Shown here in pieces: positions 49,301 to 61,460 of a stretch of 64,000 nucleotides of DNA. The notes below the pieces were generated by a model. That model had not been told where the DNA came from and ran no database searches. It worked only from the letters and a program-made list of their open reading frames with translations. The stretch is taken from the NCBI GenBank assembly GCA_947034895.1, contig OX344765.1, positions 13,211,001 to 13,275,000 of the forward strand. The letters run 5' to 3'. Origin of the DNA: Rhytidiadelphus loreus. Taxonomy: Eukaryota; Streptophyta; Bryopsida; Hypnales; Hylocomiaceae. A program made the translations under genes and the position numbers. The first letter of the stretch is position 1, and each line of letters opens with the position of its first letter.

Positions 49301-51240
49301 ACCAATGTTTGAGATTAGGTCTAGATCTTATTTGTATTCATTCCTTGATTTGCCTAATTTGCCATCTATGCATTGGTCAAAGAGCTTTGGTTGGATTATA
49401 GTAATTGATGTGTATTCATTTGTGCAACAAGAAATGAAAGCAATGATCATTGTTGCTGATTTTATTGCCATGACATGTGATGAAACATAAAGAGTTGATA
49501 ATACAAGTTACATAGCTATCCATATATACATTATGCAAAATTGGACTAGGGCACTTTTATTTATAACATTACATCAAGTTGCCAATGATGATGTAATAGC
49601 CGGCAATTTGACTAACTTATTGGTCAATATTTTGGCATTACGGGGAGGATTGGAATTTGTTGTAGTTGCTAGATTTTTAGTTTGTTTCAGCATAGATGGT
49701 GTTTCAACAATGCAGAGACATTAGGTAGATGTAGCTACACAATTGAAGGACAAGTTTGCCTCATTTATGCAAGGGCAACACTGCATTGTCCATTGTGTAA
49801 ATTTGGCAGTCAAGACTTTCTCTAACCTTGACTTATTTCATGTGATTGACGATGTTTGTAGCGTTATCCAAAAGTATTTTGCCTATAGTCCCAAGTATGT
49901 AGAGTTCCACACTCTTGCACTTATTCTAGATACTAAAGGTTTGAAGTTACTAAAGAATGTAACCACTCATTGGATGAGCTTGATAGCTCCCTTGAAGCAT
50001 CTCATGAGTCAATATAGGAATGTCATTGGTAGATGAATTTGGATTCCAAAAGCAAGAGGGAAAAGGTAACCATCCTAGCTAATTTTTTTGCTCAAGTTTT
50101 TATAAATATGCTTTCTCTATGATTGATGCCCGTGATCTCTTAGTAGTATACATATAACTAACTTATTGTCTTATGTTGTACAAAAAGTTTCACAAAAGAA
50201 AGCCCAACTTGTTTTGGATAAATTGGTTGATTTTTACCATCTCCTAGTTGTGGTTCACGTTCTTCCCTTCATGGAGTTAGTAGATGTCCTCATTTAGTTT
50301 GCCCAAACATGTGATCTATATGTTCGTGATTTTGTGGAGGGCCTTTCTAACCTACCTCACAAGGTTGTTTGCATTATATACTCGTAGCGGGCCTTATATT
50401 GGAAAGGATTTTTTAATTTTTCAACATATAGATAGTTTTGACCATGATTCGATTCAACTGAAGTGGAATACTATGGATTTGAACATTGAAGGGCAACATT
50501 TATGCTTCATTGTAGGCAATGAGTTGATGCCAACTATTCACATTGGTGAAAAGGTTAGCTATGAGGGATGGTCTTCAATTATCTTTGATGTAAAGGTTGA
50601 ATGCAAAGGTATGCTACAACTTTCACCTTTTATTCTTTTTGGTTTAGACATCTAATGAGTTTTGACAATAAATATTATCCACCTTCTTGATTGATGGTTG
50701 ATGTGCATTATTGCATAGTATTGTGTAGTAGCAATAGAGCAATTCATTGTAGAATTGAAGACAAGATTCCGCATGGATGCTCTTTGAGTGGTGTACCCAC
50801 AATATTGGTTGCAAGAATAAACTCAAGAGGTATAATTTTGTAAGCATCCCTGTTAGCACCTTGATGTATTTAAGAATTTCTATAGAGAGGCTTAATGGGT
50901 GGAAAAAGATGAGAACAAGTGCCTCATCCATGTGCTATTGGATCATTTTGAATTAGAGTTTCAACGACTTTTTTTCAAAATGGCTATGATTTCAAATATT
51001 GGTGCAATCATGTATAGATTTTTTGGACAAAGTGAATCCACTCACTTGCCTTTGATGAATGTTAGATGCTAACAATGCTCTAGTCAAGAACATGTCTAAG
51101 TATGTAAAATTAGCTAAATTGTCATGATCCATGTACTTGGATTTGCTAAAGATGACTTAGATGAGAGATGCTTTTTTTTTTACTTTTCTGAAAGATCGAT
51201 TGAAGAATTGATTGTTAGGCGGCAATCTGAGCTTAGTAGT
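49300..51240 (+). pseudogene. hAT-type transposase (zinc finger 862-like) relic
   Basis: The plus-strand reading resembles the hAT-derived proteins annotated in plants as zinc finger protein 862-like. At 49345-50036: LPNLPSMHWSKSFGW, then IVADFIAMTCDET with the first acidic region, NLTNLLVNILALRGGLE, FSIDGVSTMQRH with the second acidic residue, FMQGQHCIVHCVNLAV, YFAYSPKYVEFHTLA, and LLKNVTTHWMSLIAPLKHLM. After a stop, VQFAQTCDLYVRDFVEGLSN (about 50295-50355) and further fragments continue to about 51240. At least two stops fall inside the 5' part, and the 3' part needs frame changes, so it is dead. No terminal repeats or 8-bp duplication were found by eye. Confidence 0.75.
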
Positions 51241-52078
51241 TGATATGCATACTCAAAATGCTTATTCTCAATTTTATGTTCTCAATTTTTTGATTTTGGT
51301 GTTAGGTTAGATGATAGAATTAGATTTTGCTTAGGCTTGTATTTGTTCATCTTAGTTTTAGCTTACTTGAAGTTTAATTCAATTTTAATTTACTTAGCTT
51401 AGTTTTTTTACTTTTGTAATAGAGTTTTTTTTATTAATTTTATTTTGTCCATTTTGTCCAAGCTTCTTGACCTAAATTCTATAGCATTTTCACAGCATAG
51501 CTAGTATAGTAGTATCTACATCCTTTAATTTCTTTGTGCCATTGTATTTGTGATATGATGATTATGATCTATGATCTTTTGTACAATCATTCATGTTTGT
51601 ATGATTTTGTATTTTGCAATGTAAACTTTAATGCAACTCTTAAATCATTTTGAATTTCTCATTTTGCCATTGGAGTGTGTTTATGTTTTATATAGGTTTG
51701 TTGTGTTTCTTTTGACTAGATATTAGTCGTATTTTTAATTTTAACTTCTAAAATGAAATATTTACATTTGTATTCTTTTGCAACTACAATAGAGGTAATA
51801 CATTAGTATATATTGTAGTGCATGGTGTTATCATTCTTGTAGCCACATAGAATGTGCTTTTGCATTCAAATTTATATGATTGTGCCTTGAATACTTTCAC
51901 AAATTTATTATAGTGCCATTATTTTACTCTAGAAGAAGAGTAATGTGCCATAGTTTGAGTCCAAAACTCTTTGTGCAATGCTAGGATCTACTCCAAATGT
52001 CCTTATGTAGTGCCATTGTTTCATTCTTGGATATTGTGAATGTTGCCAATGAGTCCCACATCTTTATTTTTGTAGACA
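51241..52078. other. T-rich spacer
   Basis: No gene seen. Composition changes abruptly to GC-rich at about 52079. Confidence 0.45.
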
Positions 52079-53183
52079 TACTTTCCGCCTCCCTGTCGTA
52101 CGCGTAATACTATAGTAAGCGCTCTTAACCACAACAACGTGGTAAGATGACACAGAATATCGTCCCAGAGAACCCCAGAGGGTGTTCTAAATTCCTTATT
52201 TATTCGGTTAATGTGATTTCATGAAACTATCACTCTCCACCCGGATTCTATCTCTTTCCGGACTCTCTACCGGATCCGGATCATCACCGTTACTAGATCC
52301 GTAACTCAACACACGGTTTTCGATACCTCTGTTTTACCCTCAAAGGATCCTCACTGACTTTTTAGGAGGGGTAAGGACAACACCACTCCTTGTATCCCAC
52401 AAACTCTAACTTCCTAATGACACGTACCCAAAGATCTTTCCGTCACAAACAAGGAACAGACTGGCTGACCCTCACAACTTCGGATTTCTCCAGAAGTAGG
52501 TCACTCAGAATACAACCCGACACCCCTTGCTACAATGACAAATACAAGACTTACCCGGAAACTGAGACGGGGTCCGGTACTAGAACTCCAACTTGTGTTT
52601 GCAGATTGGCGGAACTTTCCGGGTGAGCGGGGGTTTTCTACAGACGGTTGCTTATCTCTGCACGGAACCCTCCCTGGCCTTCCGGACTCGCACCCACACC
52701 ACCAACGCCGGACTCCGTACAATTTCCTACACACGCTGAAACCGCTTCCCTGGACAACACACAGTTCACAGACCCGGGAAACCTTGAATTTGGACTCCTC
52801 CTTATCACCTCTCTACTCTTTAGCCAGAACCGTCAAGTAAGCGCCCAAGCAACCTTAAAACTCCCAAGGAAAAGGAAACCAAGGACCCACAAGAAAAACT
52901 AAGGCAATGAGTAAAAAGACAATAAAAATGTAAACATATATTTACTGCTCAAAATAAGGAATAGCAAGAAAAGGAATGAGGGACCACAAGCGGTCCCTTC
53001 CTTTATAAGAAAAACAACATGCCGTAAAAACCCGCGGAAAGTGCCACTAAACACAATCCTAAACTGCCCTAAAAGTCCGGACGGATAAGTTTAACTAAAA
53101 CTTACCCCTGAAAATCCAGAACCTGGGTTCTGCATGAGACCCGGAACTCCTAGTCTAACTGAAACCACTACCAGTCTAACTAA

Positions 53184-55042
53184 TTACTTTCCCTTCCTAG
53201 GTTTCTTCGAACTACTGTCAAACCCTAACTGTCCCCGGGTGCTGGTCTTGCTTTGGGGTGTACGGAGGGATGCCCGGGTGATGATGGATGTCTTCCGGAC
53301 AGGGGGACTGTCAGAATCCGTCTCGTCCGTATGGACTAAAGACCGGTCCGCCTCCTCCAAAGACTTCGGATCCTCCTCAACTTCTGCCTCCTCCGATATC
53401 TCAATGGGATCCGGTGTAGGCATAGGGGCCGGTGGAGGTGGTTCGATATCCTCGAACTGCTCCGGATGCGTACGCGCCGGATTCTGCACAAGCTCGATCT
53501 GGGCATCCAAACTACTCCGAACCGGCATATCCTGACCCAGAAATCCGGAGGCCTGTCCCCTTGAAGTGACAATATTTATCAGTGACCCAAACTGACTTGT
53601 CCGTTTGATAGGTGAGATGGGAGGTTGCGTAGCTGGAGTTGCGATGACATCCGGAACTTCCGGAAATCCCCCGAAATCGAGAGGCTTGTTCGGATCCATG
53701 TTCGCCATCATGGACCGGAACTCTTTCAACGACGCCTTCATTCTGCCCGACATTTCCACCATCACCCGGACTATCTTTGTGTTGGTGAGGGCCGCGGACG
53801 TCTTCTGCATCTCGTCGTAAAGGGCCGCCTTGTGATAGAGGTCGGCCGGACTCACCATCCATTTCTGGAAGGTCTGGAATGCTTGGTATGCCTTCTGCGT
53901 CGCCCCTTGAGACTGGTGCAGCTCTCTTTCTGTCCAGCTCAACTTCCCCTTGAGCTCGTCCCGTTCCGTCTTCAAGTTCCGGATTTCCGTCCTCATCTCG
54001 TTCCATTCCGACTCGGCCGGTAACGCCTTCAGCGCGTCCAGAAGGATTTCCGGTTCGCAGTTCACGACTTCCGCGGACCGGAGTACGATCTTCGTGAGCC
54101 TGTCGTGGTAATCCTTCGCGGTCCAGATCCACTCTTCTCCGCACTCAAAGAAGCGTGGTCCTTCCCACTCCTGTTTATCCTGGGTGAGAAAAGGACCCGG
54201 AAATTTACCTCTGGCTGCCGGAACCGTAGACTTCCGTCTTATGCTTCCCGATGCCTGCTCCCGTTCCTCCTTCTCCCTCTGTGTCTGCTTCGGTTCCGGA
54301 TCCGGCTTTTCTTCCTTGACTTCCGGCTTGGCTTCCTCCTCCTCATTCTCAGACTCCTACGTCTCCGGCTCCTCGTCATCAGAGCAGTTGCACTGGAGCA
54401 TGATGAGCCCAGTCTCATAATCAGTCACCTCATCTTCCGTCAGTAGTTTCCGGTGCTGGTATAGGTAGAGGAGGTACGTGCTGAGCGGGTTTGGCTTGTT
54501 CTTCGCCAAATTTCCGGTGCAGCACCCCACTATGCTAGCCACGATCCGGCCCCAGTTAACGACCCAGTCCTGAAACGCCCCAAAGATCGTGTTGGCCATG
54601 GTTACCGTAACCCGGGAACTCTTGTCCGGGTACATAATCGGAAGCAGGACCGGAGTAGTCGCCTGTGCCTCTCGTCTCGGCAATCCTTGATCGCGTAGCC
54701 TTCCTTCACGTGTGGTGGATTCACAAACTTGTACAGGTGGTACTGGTCCGTCTGGGCAGCGAATCCGCTTCCGGTTAGCGAGAACCCATACACCTCCGCC
54801 TACAACTCCTCCGTCCACTGGTCCGGATGCCCTCGTACAGTCTGGTCGTATTGATTCGGAGCACCTGCCGCCAATTCCCGGAGGACCTGATCACTTTGGA
54901 CGTTCCAGGGTTTCTTCAGCAAACTTGCACACCCTACGACGATCAAGTCGTCCTCTAACTGCCGCAAGTGCAGCTGATCTTCCGGAATTACCGGACTAAT
55001 CTTCCGGGCCGGTACTATATACCAAGTACTAACCCCTGCCAT
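53184..55042 (-). pseudogene. Gag-like protein gene with two TAG stops and one frameshift
   Basis: The minus-strand frame starts at the ATG of MAGVSTWYIVPARK, in good context after a C/T-rich leader. It reads to WTEEL, meets TAG at 54800-54802, and continues in frame through AEVYGFSLTGSGFAAQTDQ to about 54655. A frameshift leads to PDKSSRVTVTMANTIFGAFQ and LSTYLLYLYQHRKLLTEDE. A second TAG at about 54357-54359 precedes an acidic stretch (ESENEEEEAKPE). Then the longest open part includes a coiled-coil segment near MRTEIRNLKTERDELKG and a long acidic, proline-rich tail ending KKPRKGK at 53184. About 610 codons in total. The layout (globular N-terminus, coiled coil, disordered tail) suggests a retroelement capsid-like protein, but no zinc knuckle is seen and the family name is inferred. 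Confidence 0.55.
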
Positions 55043-55145
55043 CCGTCTCACCTCTCCTAACGCCGTAACCCTAACTCACCACACTTTCTCTCACTATCAA
55101 CCAGATGCGGAGCAACTGAAAGAGGGCGAGAAATGAGGAGGAACT

Positions 55146-55160
55146 AGGTTTATATAGAAT
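55146..55160 (-). promoter_or_regulatory. TATA box of the gag-like gene
   Basis: CTATATAAACC on the minus strand, about 105 nt upstream of the MAGVSTW start. It is followed by a C/T-rich leader, as in plant promoters. It lies in the LTR-like right segment. Confidence 0.6.
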
Positions 55161-55476
55161 TCCTGCGCCCAACGTTCACCGTAACAGGAACGCAGGCTAC
55201 GAAACGCCGTAACGTATCCCTAGTCTACCGCCGCAAGCTACTGAGTTTAATGATTGCGTTCTGGTTTCCTGTGTTCCGACTGCTGAATCCGTCCACCCGG
55301 ATGTTAAGTTCCGTCATGCCCACGTATTGGTTCCGAAACGAAGTCTAAACTAATTCTAAGTATTTATTTGTTTCCGCTAGTCTATGCCTAAACTAATTTT
55401 TTTCAAATTTGACCTATTTTAATTTCTCTTAGTCTATTAAGGTCCGTACTAAGTTATTACGGATTCCGACACTCCC

Positions 55477-57050
55477 CTTTAAATATAACATAGCCAAACT
55501 TGAACCATAGATTTCAAAATTTATGCTTCTATGTAGGTTCAACAAACCCCTTTAAAAGACTACTTGCAATCTATGAAATAAAAGTTTTTGAAATTTTTTC
55601 CACTTAATCCAATTTTTTGAGATCCATTTGGATTTCAAATAAAAAAATTTCCTCATTGCACAAGAAATCATCAAGAAATGACTAGTGTATTGCAAGTTTA
55701 CATAAACTTCTTGCATTGGATGAATGCAAGATGATTTATAGATCTTGAATTATTTTAGATGTTTTAAAAAATTTTAAATATCAAAAATATCAAAAAACTG
55801 TAGATTTTTAAGAAGATAGTACTTTAGTATCAAGTAGAAAATGTTTTACTTTGAAAAAATTCTAGATTTTTTACTGCAACCACATGTAATTCAGGATATA
55901 AGGAGATATAATAATATAAGAGGTAGGATGTAGCACTTTAAAGTAAAATAAATGCATCATTTTCTGTATAAAGTAATATTGTATGATGTATACAACTATG
56001 TGTACATAAGTATAAGACTTCATATATAACATCTATAAGTGTTATGTATTAATATATATATATATATATATAATACATCATATACAATATCGTACAAGTG
56101 TTATAAAAACATTGAAAACACAATTAGACTTTGAATGAGTGATATAATTACTTCAAACTCCAAATCAAACACGTCTCAGTGTTGTAGAAATCTAACAAAA
56201 CTTCATGCAACTTCTTCAAAATTCAAAGTCGATGAAAATATTGTCCATATTTATAGCTTGTTGAAGTTGAAACTCTCAATTTTAGTGACAATTGTGCATT
56301 CCTTTGCTTCAAAGCCCATAATTTTTCCTTCTTAACTTCAAACCAAAAAAATGATGATTTTCAGAAAGCTAATATAATATTGCAAAATCACTCTAAAATT
56401 CTAAGCTAAAGAAGATCTATACTGTCTATATTCTATAGCTTGTCAAAGTTGACACTTTCAATCTCCCGAGGGGAACACTCACGGTTTTTAGAAAACTACG
56501 TGAGTTCAAAGATAGGGTTCATTTAATTCAAAGGGGGGAAATTTTATATAATTTGTAGAGTTACTATAGGGTTCATGAAATGCTACACACTCTAATATAT
56601 ATAAATTAGGGTATGTAAAAACATCATATAATAGGAATTTTTATTAATAAGTTAGCCTTGACAAATAGAAGCCATGCAAATTTTTCATAATATGATGAGT
56701 ATAGATGTAGACAAATAATTTCATATGGATGATAAAATGAACATATTCAAGAAAATCTACGATGAAGGGCAGTCGACTAAGATTGTGCCATGGTACTTGT
56801 AGTGTATATATAAAAATAAACTAAATGTAAATGTAAGACATCAACTAAAAGTGGAAAAAATGTCACATTGTATGAATAGGAAGATTTACCTTAGTGGGTT
56901 CAACAAACTTAAAATTATACAATATGAAGATAGAATTTATAGTTCATTTAACTCTAAGCTTTGAAGCCATATGTGTTAATCACACTCATATTGAATGAGA
57001 TTTTCATGGGATAGTTTCATTAGGAATTCTAAAGTGTTCAATGTTATTAA
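55477..57050. other. AT-rich spacer
   Basis: A TA dinucleotide run sits at about 56051-56072. No gene seen. Confidence 0.5.
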
Positions 57051-57918
57051 CCCCTAAAGACTAGAAGGTGTTTTGGAATAGGAAGAATCCAAAATTGCTA
57101 ACTTTGATGCATTGTCTAAAATAAAAAATTATTTAAAAAAATCCAACTGTATGAAAGTGTATTATGTAGTTATAATCAATTTCAGCCCATTTGACCATGT
57201 GGATTGAAAGTTTATAATGTTTGAAGTGAGAAAAAAAATCTTTATTTTCATTCTTGCGAACTAGGATCAATAGACTTCAAGCCCTCTTAGAGTAAAATAT
57301 TTGGTCTATACAAAAATGAGGATTTTGACTATTCATAAATATATGATGTTGGATTCACTCATTAAAAATCTGAATCAACTTGCAATGCAAAGAGGTTAAA
57401 TGCATTGGCAATACACTAGTCTTTTTTTGATGATTTTTTGTGCAATGAGATATTTTTTAATTTGGAATCCAAATGGTTAAAAATTAGAGACAAATATTTA
57501 GAATATTTGGGAAAAAATTCAAGAACTTTGACTTCAAATATTGCAAGATAATAGGGCTTGAGGTTAGAAGAAAAGTTTTTTTTCTTGAAGCCACCCTAAC
57601 ATAACTAATAAAGTTTGACTCTTTTGAGAATGTGATTTGAAACTAAATTGTTTTTGATAATTGTATGCCATATTTTATTAATAATATAAATGCCAAATTT
57701 CAATAGTTGATGAGATTTTTTGCAAAAGAAGCCCCAAAGATGCCCAAATTGCAAGGGCTACCAAAAAAATTTAGAATAGAAAAAAATGATATTTCCACTA
57801 AGAGGATACATGTTCACATCTTGTGTCAAAATTTTATGAACATTTGACCAAAATTGACTTTATAGGGATCTATCCAGAGTTTCAATTGTTCATTCAATAG
57901 ACAGTTGGCCTTTATGGG
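57051..57918 (+). repeat. TTAA-flanked element P9 (right end uncertain)
   Basis: Starts CCCCTAAAGACTAG after TTAA (57047-57050) and includes a TATTGCAAGATAATAGGGC block resembling P3. A decayed right end, CCTTTATGGGC followed by TAAA, is proposed near 57918. Confidence 0.35.
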
Positions 57919-60359
57919 CTAAAAATTGCCACTTGAATTCAATTGATTATTGTTGGTTTCACAATGTCTATCCCATACACAGATGCAATAGATGGAAGAG
58001 AAAATTTGTGAAGAAGGGTGAAGGTGGGAGAAAATTGGACATTTAAATTTTATATGTAAAATACACCCATTTAAAAACTTGCATGAATGAATTTATAAAA
58101 ACTATAGGATATTCGAAATATGCCCTTTTTAGCTTTTTATGTAAAAATACGGTTATCTTAAATGCAATAATTAAGGTAAATAGCCCCACATAAAATACCC
58201 TCTTAACTCAGGTGTATGCCTTAAATTACAAGGAGTGATCCCACCGAGTTCAATCTCAAAGGCAACTCTACTCACTTTCACTTTCACTTTCAAATTCATA
58301 ATTTTTGCTTCCTAACTCTAAATTAAGAGTAAGATATCTTTTAAAAAAATGAACAATAATATTCAAAATTCTTCAAAATTTCAAGTTTAAATCTCTTATT
58401 GTTCAACTTTTATAGTTGTTCAAAGTTTCCTCTCCTTAAATCAAAGGCAACTTAACACTATTTTACTCCCAAGCCCATAACTTCCACTTCTTAACTCTAA
58501 ACTAAGAATATAATATCATTTTGTAAAGCTAATAATTTTGTATACAAGCATTCCAAATCTCAAAACTAAATACTTACTTAGTGCATAATTATGAGCGCTT
58601 GAAAATTTTGTTCTCAAACTTCATAACAATTAACCCTCTCAACCCTCTCCAACTTCATCAACCACAACTTTCTCTAATACAAACTCCAAATAGAGTGAGT
58701 CATAATTTTTTTGAAAGAATAAGAAAAAGAATAACATGTTCCTTAATTTTTTTTCAAAATATATAATATACAACATATTATGACTCTACAAATACATGGC
58801 TAAACCCAACAACTATGAGATCAAAAAAGAAGAGCCATTTCCTTCTTTTCCATTTGAACCACTCCAATAAAGTGAACTTCAATTTATACTTCTTCATATG
58901 GCTAGCTTAACACCCATTGGTCATCATTTTTTATCAACAACTAGTTTTTGTATCTTTATCTAGAAGACTTATCACCCAAAAATTCGACTAAGAGACAAAA
59001 TAACTTCATTTTATCTTCTTACAACTTCATACACATAAAATAAAATTAGAAAACTACTTCAAGTACAAAAATAATGACTAGAATCTAATAGTTGTTCACT
59101 ATAGGTAAAAAAATAGAGTTCTAAGAAAAATATCACTCCATTTGCAAGAACTTGAGGATACATTTAATATTTGCAACAACATACTCTACATTGTCTATCT
59201 TAATAAAAGGATCAACTGGCTCTTCTAATCAACATTAGTCATCATGACCTTCTTCAATAGATTTAACCATATACTAATATTGTTCATCATTGTTCATCAT
59301 TGAGATCCTCAAAACATCTTTCAAAAGTCACTTCTTAGTTGTCAAGCTCAATACATCCAACTTGCAATAGGATTATCAAAGTCTGAGCATCCCGTTGAAG
59401 ATTTCCATACCATCGTTGTTCTCTGCAAAGTTATTTTGGCACATGAAAAGGTCCAACTTCTTTTTGTATATGTTCTTATGACAATACAAGGTTCAATGGT
59501 AGAAGAGGTCAATTTAATAGTTGTGCCACAAAAAATTCAAGCTTTGACTTTAGTTGAAGTTCTTTATCTTGAGCCAAAAAAATTCTACAGTTTGACATAT
59601 TGAAACACAAATTAAATAAAATAATAATGAAATTTTATAATTTAAAAACATCACTTCAAACTAATGAGGCTTTTAGGTAGTTTCTTCACTTTAAAAATGA
59701 CTTGTATATGTCAATGAGAAGGCGTCACCTTGAAGCTACTTAAAGTATTGTCATCTTTCTCTCTATATTATTATAATCAAAATTCAACTAAATTACATAT
59801 AAATATATACTTTTGCATAATGTACGCATTTGCAATGAATATCGGGAAGAAAATGCATAGAAATTTTTTACAAATGAATATTTTACAGAAAGCCGACAAG
59901 AAGTTCCTTAAGTAGAAGAACTAGAAAAAAAAGATATTTTGACTTTTGAATTTGAAAAGAGTAGGAAAAATAATTTAAAAAAAATAAAAAATTAGACAAT
60001 TAGAAAGATTTGACGGTGAAGAGATTTTACTAAAAAAATGAGCTTAAATTCATCTCCAATAAAAAAATTCAAGTTTGTTTGGTTTATGCTTCAAAGGTTA
60101 TAGTAAATGACAAGTTTGCAAGTAAGTTTGTTGTGCTACATGTGCATACTTAAGTATTAGTGTTTCTTGCAAACATCCTATTATAGGGTCATGATTTAGA
60201 GTAAGTTAGACTCTATATTTATTCTTGAAATTTTGCATTAGTGTACCTAACAAGATTTAGAAGTCAATGGTAGAGAGACTCAAATTCATCAAGAGCAAAT
60301 ATCCTAATCTATAAAGGCTTAAAGTTTGCCGACCTTAGGTAGTAGGAATGGAAAAAAGG
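57919..60359. other. AT-rich spacer
   Basis: No gene, RNA or clear transposon seen. Short open frames at 58581-58766 and 59730-59915 have no motif. Confidence 0.45.
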
Positions 60360-60757
60360 GATTTTTTCTCACTTCAAAAGTTATAATCTTTCAAGTTTCA
60401 ATGGGCTTAAATTTTATCCACAAATTTCCTTACTTGTTTAATACACATTTGTACAATTGGAATTTAAAAAAAAATTTAATCTTTCATTTTTAACAATGCA
60501 TTGAAATTTGAAAATTGAAAATTTTGGACTATTCTTTTTTCAAAACACCCTCCACCCTTCAATTAAGATTTGTAAAACCATATAAAAGCCATTTGAATGT
60601 TTTTAATTATGAAAAATAAATAAAAATTTCACATTTACATACATACATCATTACATCTGTGTATATATGAGAAAAAAATTAATTTTTTAGAAAGGTGTGT
60701 TTTAATATAAAAACTAATGAAGTTTGACCCAACCAGAACATGGTATGTAACATAAGG
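60360..60757 (+). repeat. Right part of a TTAA-family element
   Basis: Collinear in its second half with about 9400-9638 (shared TTTTTAATTATGAAAAATAA and GTGTGTTTTAATNTA). It ends AAGGG before TTAA at 60754-60757, where CCCTTAAGC begins a second element end directly opposite. The left end was not found. Confidence 0.5.
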
Positions 60758-60887
60758 GTTAACCCTTAAGCACTTCGACGTCCATATTCTAGACGATGAA
60801 CAGATGGCTTGGAAGCACTATTTTGTCCAACTAACTTCTAACTCATCCAATGTAACACTTGAATCTTGAAAAGACAGCCTTCCTTAA

Positions 60888-61460
60888 CCCTTGAACGCCA
60901 AGTCGTTCACCGTGGAAATCATTTGTTTTATAACCGTGTAAATTGTTGGCTTAAAAAAAATGGAAAAGTCCTCATTGGAAGACAAACTACTATAGATGAT
61001 CTTCCCTTTCCACACAAATTATGGAGGATGAATAGTTGCATTTCTGTCCTACACGGAGAGATTCTTTGTCATTCATTGGCCGAAAAACGTCCTCCGCGAT
61101 GTTCATGGGTTAATGACCAATTTCATGAAATTTTGGTAAATGATATTTATGTAGAAAGATATAAATGGTCAATTTCGTTAAAATGGCGGTATTCCGCATG
61201 CCATTTTAATGGAATATCTTCTACAAATGGAGAATAAGTGTGCCATGATAGGGTCATACATGTGCCAATTTTATGCCTAGCACATTCAAATCACTCCTAG
61301 TTCACGCATTTCTACTCCCCTTGGACAATCTTTCCATTGTTTTCATTCTTTCAGTGGTTTCATTTTGTGCCATTTTAATGGAATACCGCCATTTTAACGA
61401 AATTGACCATATAAGCAAAAAATGTGTCAAAATTTGAAAAAGGATCGAGGCGTTAAGGGG
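60888..61460 (+). repeat. TTAA-flanked element P5 carrying a nested MITE
   Basis: A 573-bp element starting CCCTTGAACGCC after TTAA (60884-60887) and ending GGCGTTAAGGGG before TTAA (61461-61464). Copy F2 of the 4-bp-duplication MITE (61165-61410) is inserted inside it. An ORF at 60866-61237 crosses both boundaries and is not taken as a gene. Confidence 0.75.
61165..61410 (-). mobile_element. MITE with 4-bp target duplication (copy F2)
   Basis: A 246-bp element, reverse orientation relative to F1, with TCAATTTCGTTAAAATGG at the left and its complement at the right. Flanked by ATAA on both sides (61161-61164 and 61411-61414). It is the best match to F1, sharing the interior phrase CACTCCTAGTTCACGCATTT (complement in F1). 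Confidence 0.85.

Larger units (their letters stand above)
52079..55476 (-). mobile_element. GC-rich gag-bearing retroelement, probably non-autonomous
   Basis: A 3.4-kb block, far richer in CCGG and CpG than both flanks, carries the gag-like gene below and nothing resembling protease, integrase or reverse transcriptase. In minus-strand orientation the right edge begins TGTCGGAATCCGTAATAAC, like an LTR start, and the left edge finishes TATGTCTACA, like an LTR end. The two edges do not match each other, so paired LTRs are not shown, and no target duplication was found. About 52079-53180 is the 3' part, without convincing genes. It may be a TR-GAG or LARD-type element with one LTR lost or diverged. 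Confidence 0.5.

Noticed and set aside
52085..52145. tRNA-like sequence on the minus strand (GTGGTTAAGAGCGC)
   Set aside because: It resembles a D-arm and A box, but no B box (GGTTCGA-type) or cloverleaf can be formed, so it is not called a tRNA or a SINE.
53512..54144. 210-codon minus-strand frame overlapping the gag-like gene
   Set aside because: It is an alternative frame of the longer reading that ends at 53184; it has low-complexity Arg/Gly/Glu content and no conserved motif.
55080..55476. Assigned as a complete 5' LTR of a gypsy-type element
   Set aside because: Its start looks right, but no matching copy exists at the other end and the primer-binding site is not convincing, so LTRs are not claimed.
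60866..61237. 123-codon plus-strand frame
   Set aside because: It crosses the boundary of element P5 and the nested MITE F2, so it is a chance reading through two insertions.
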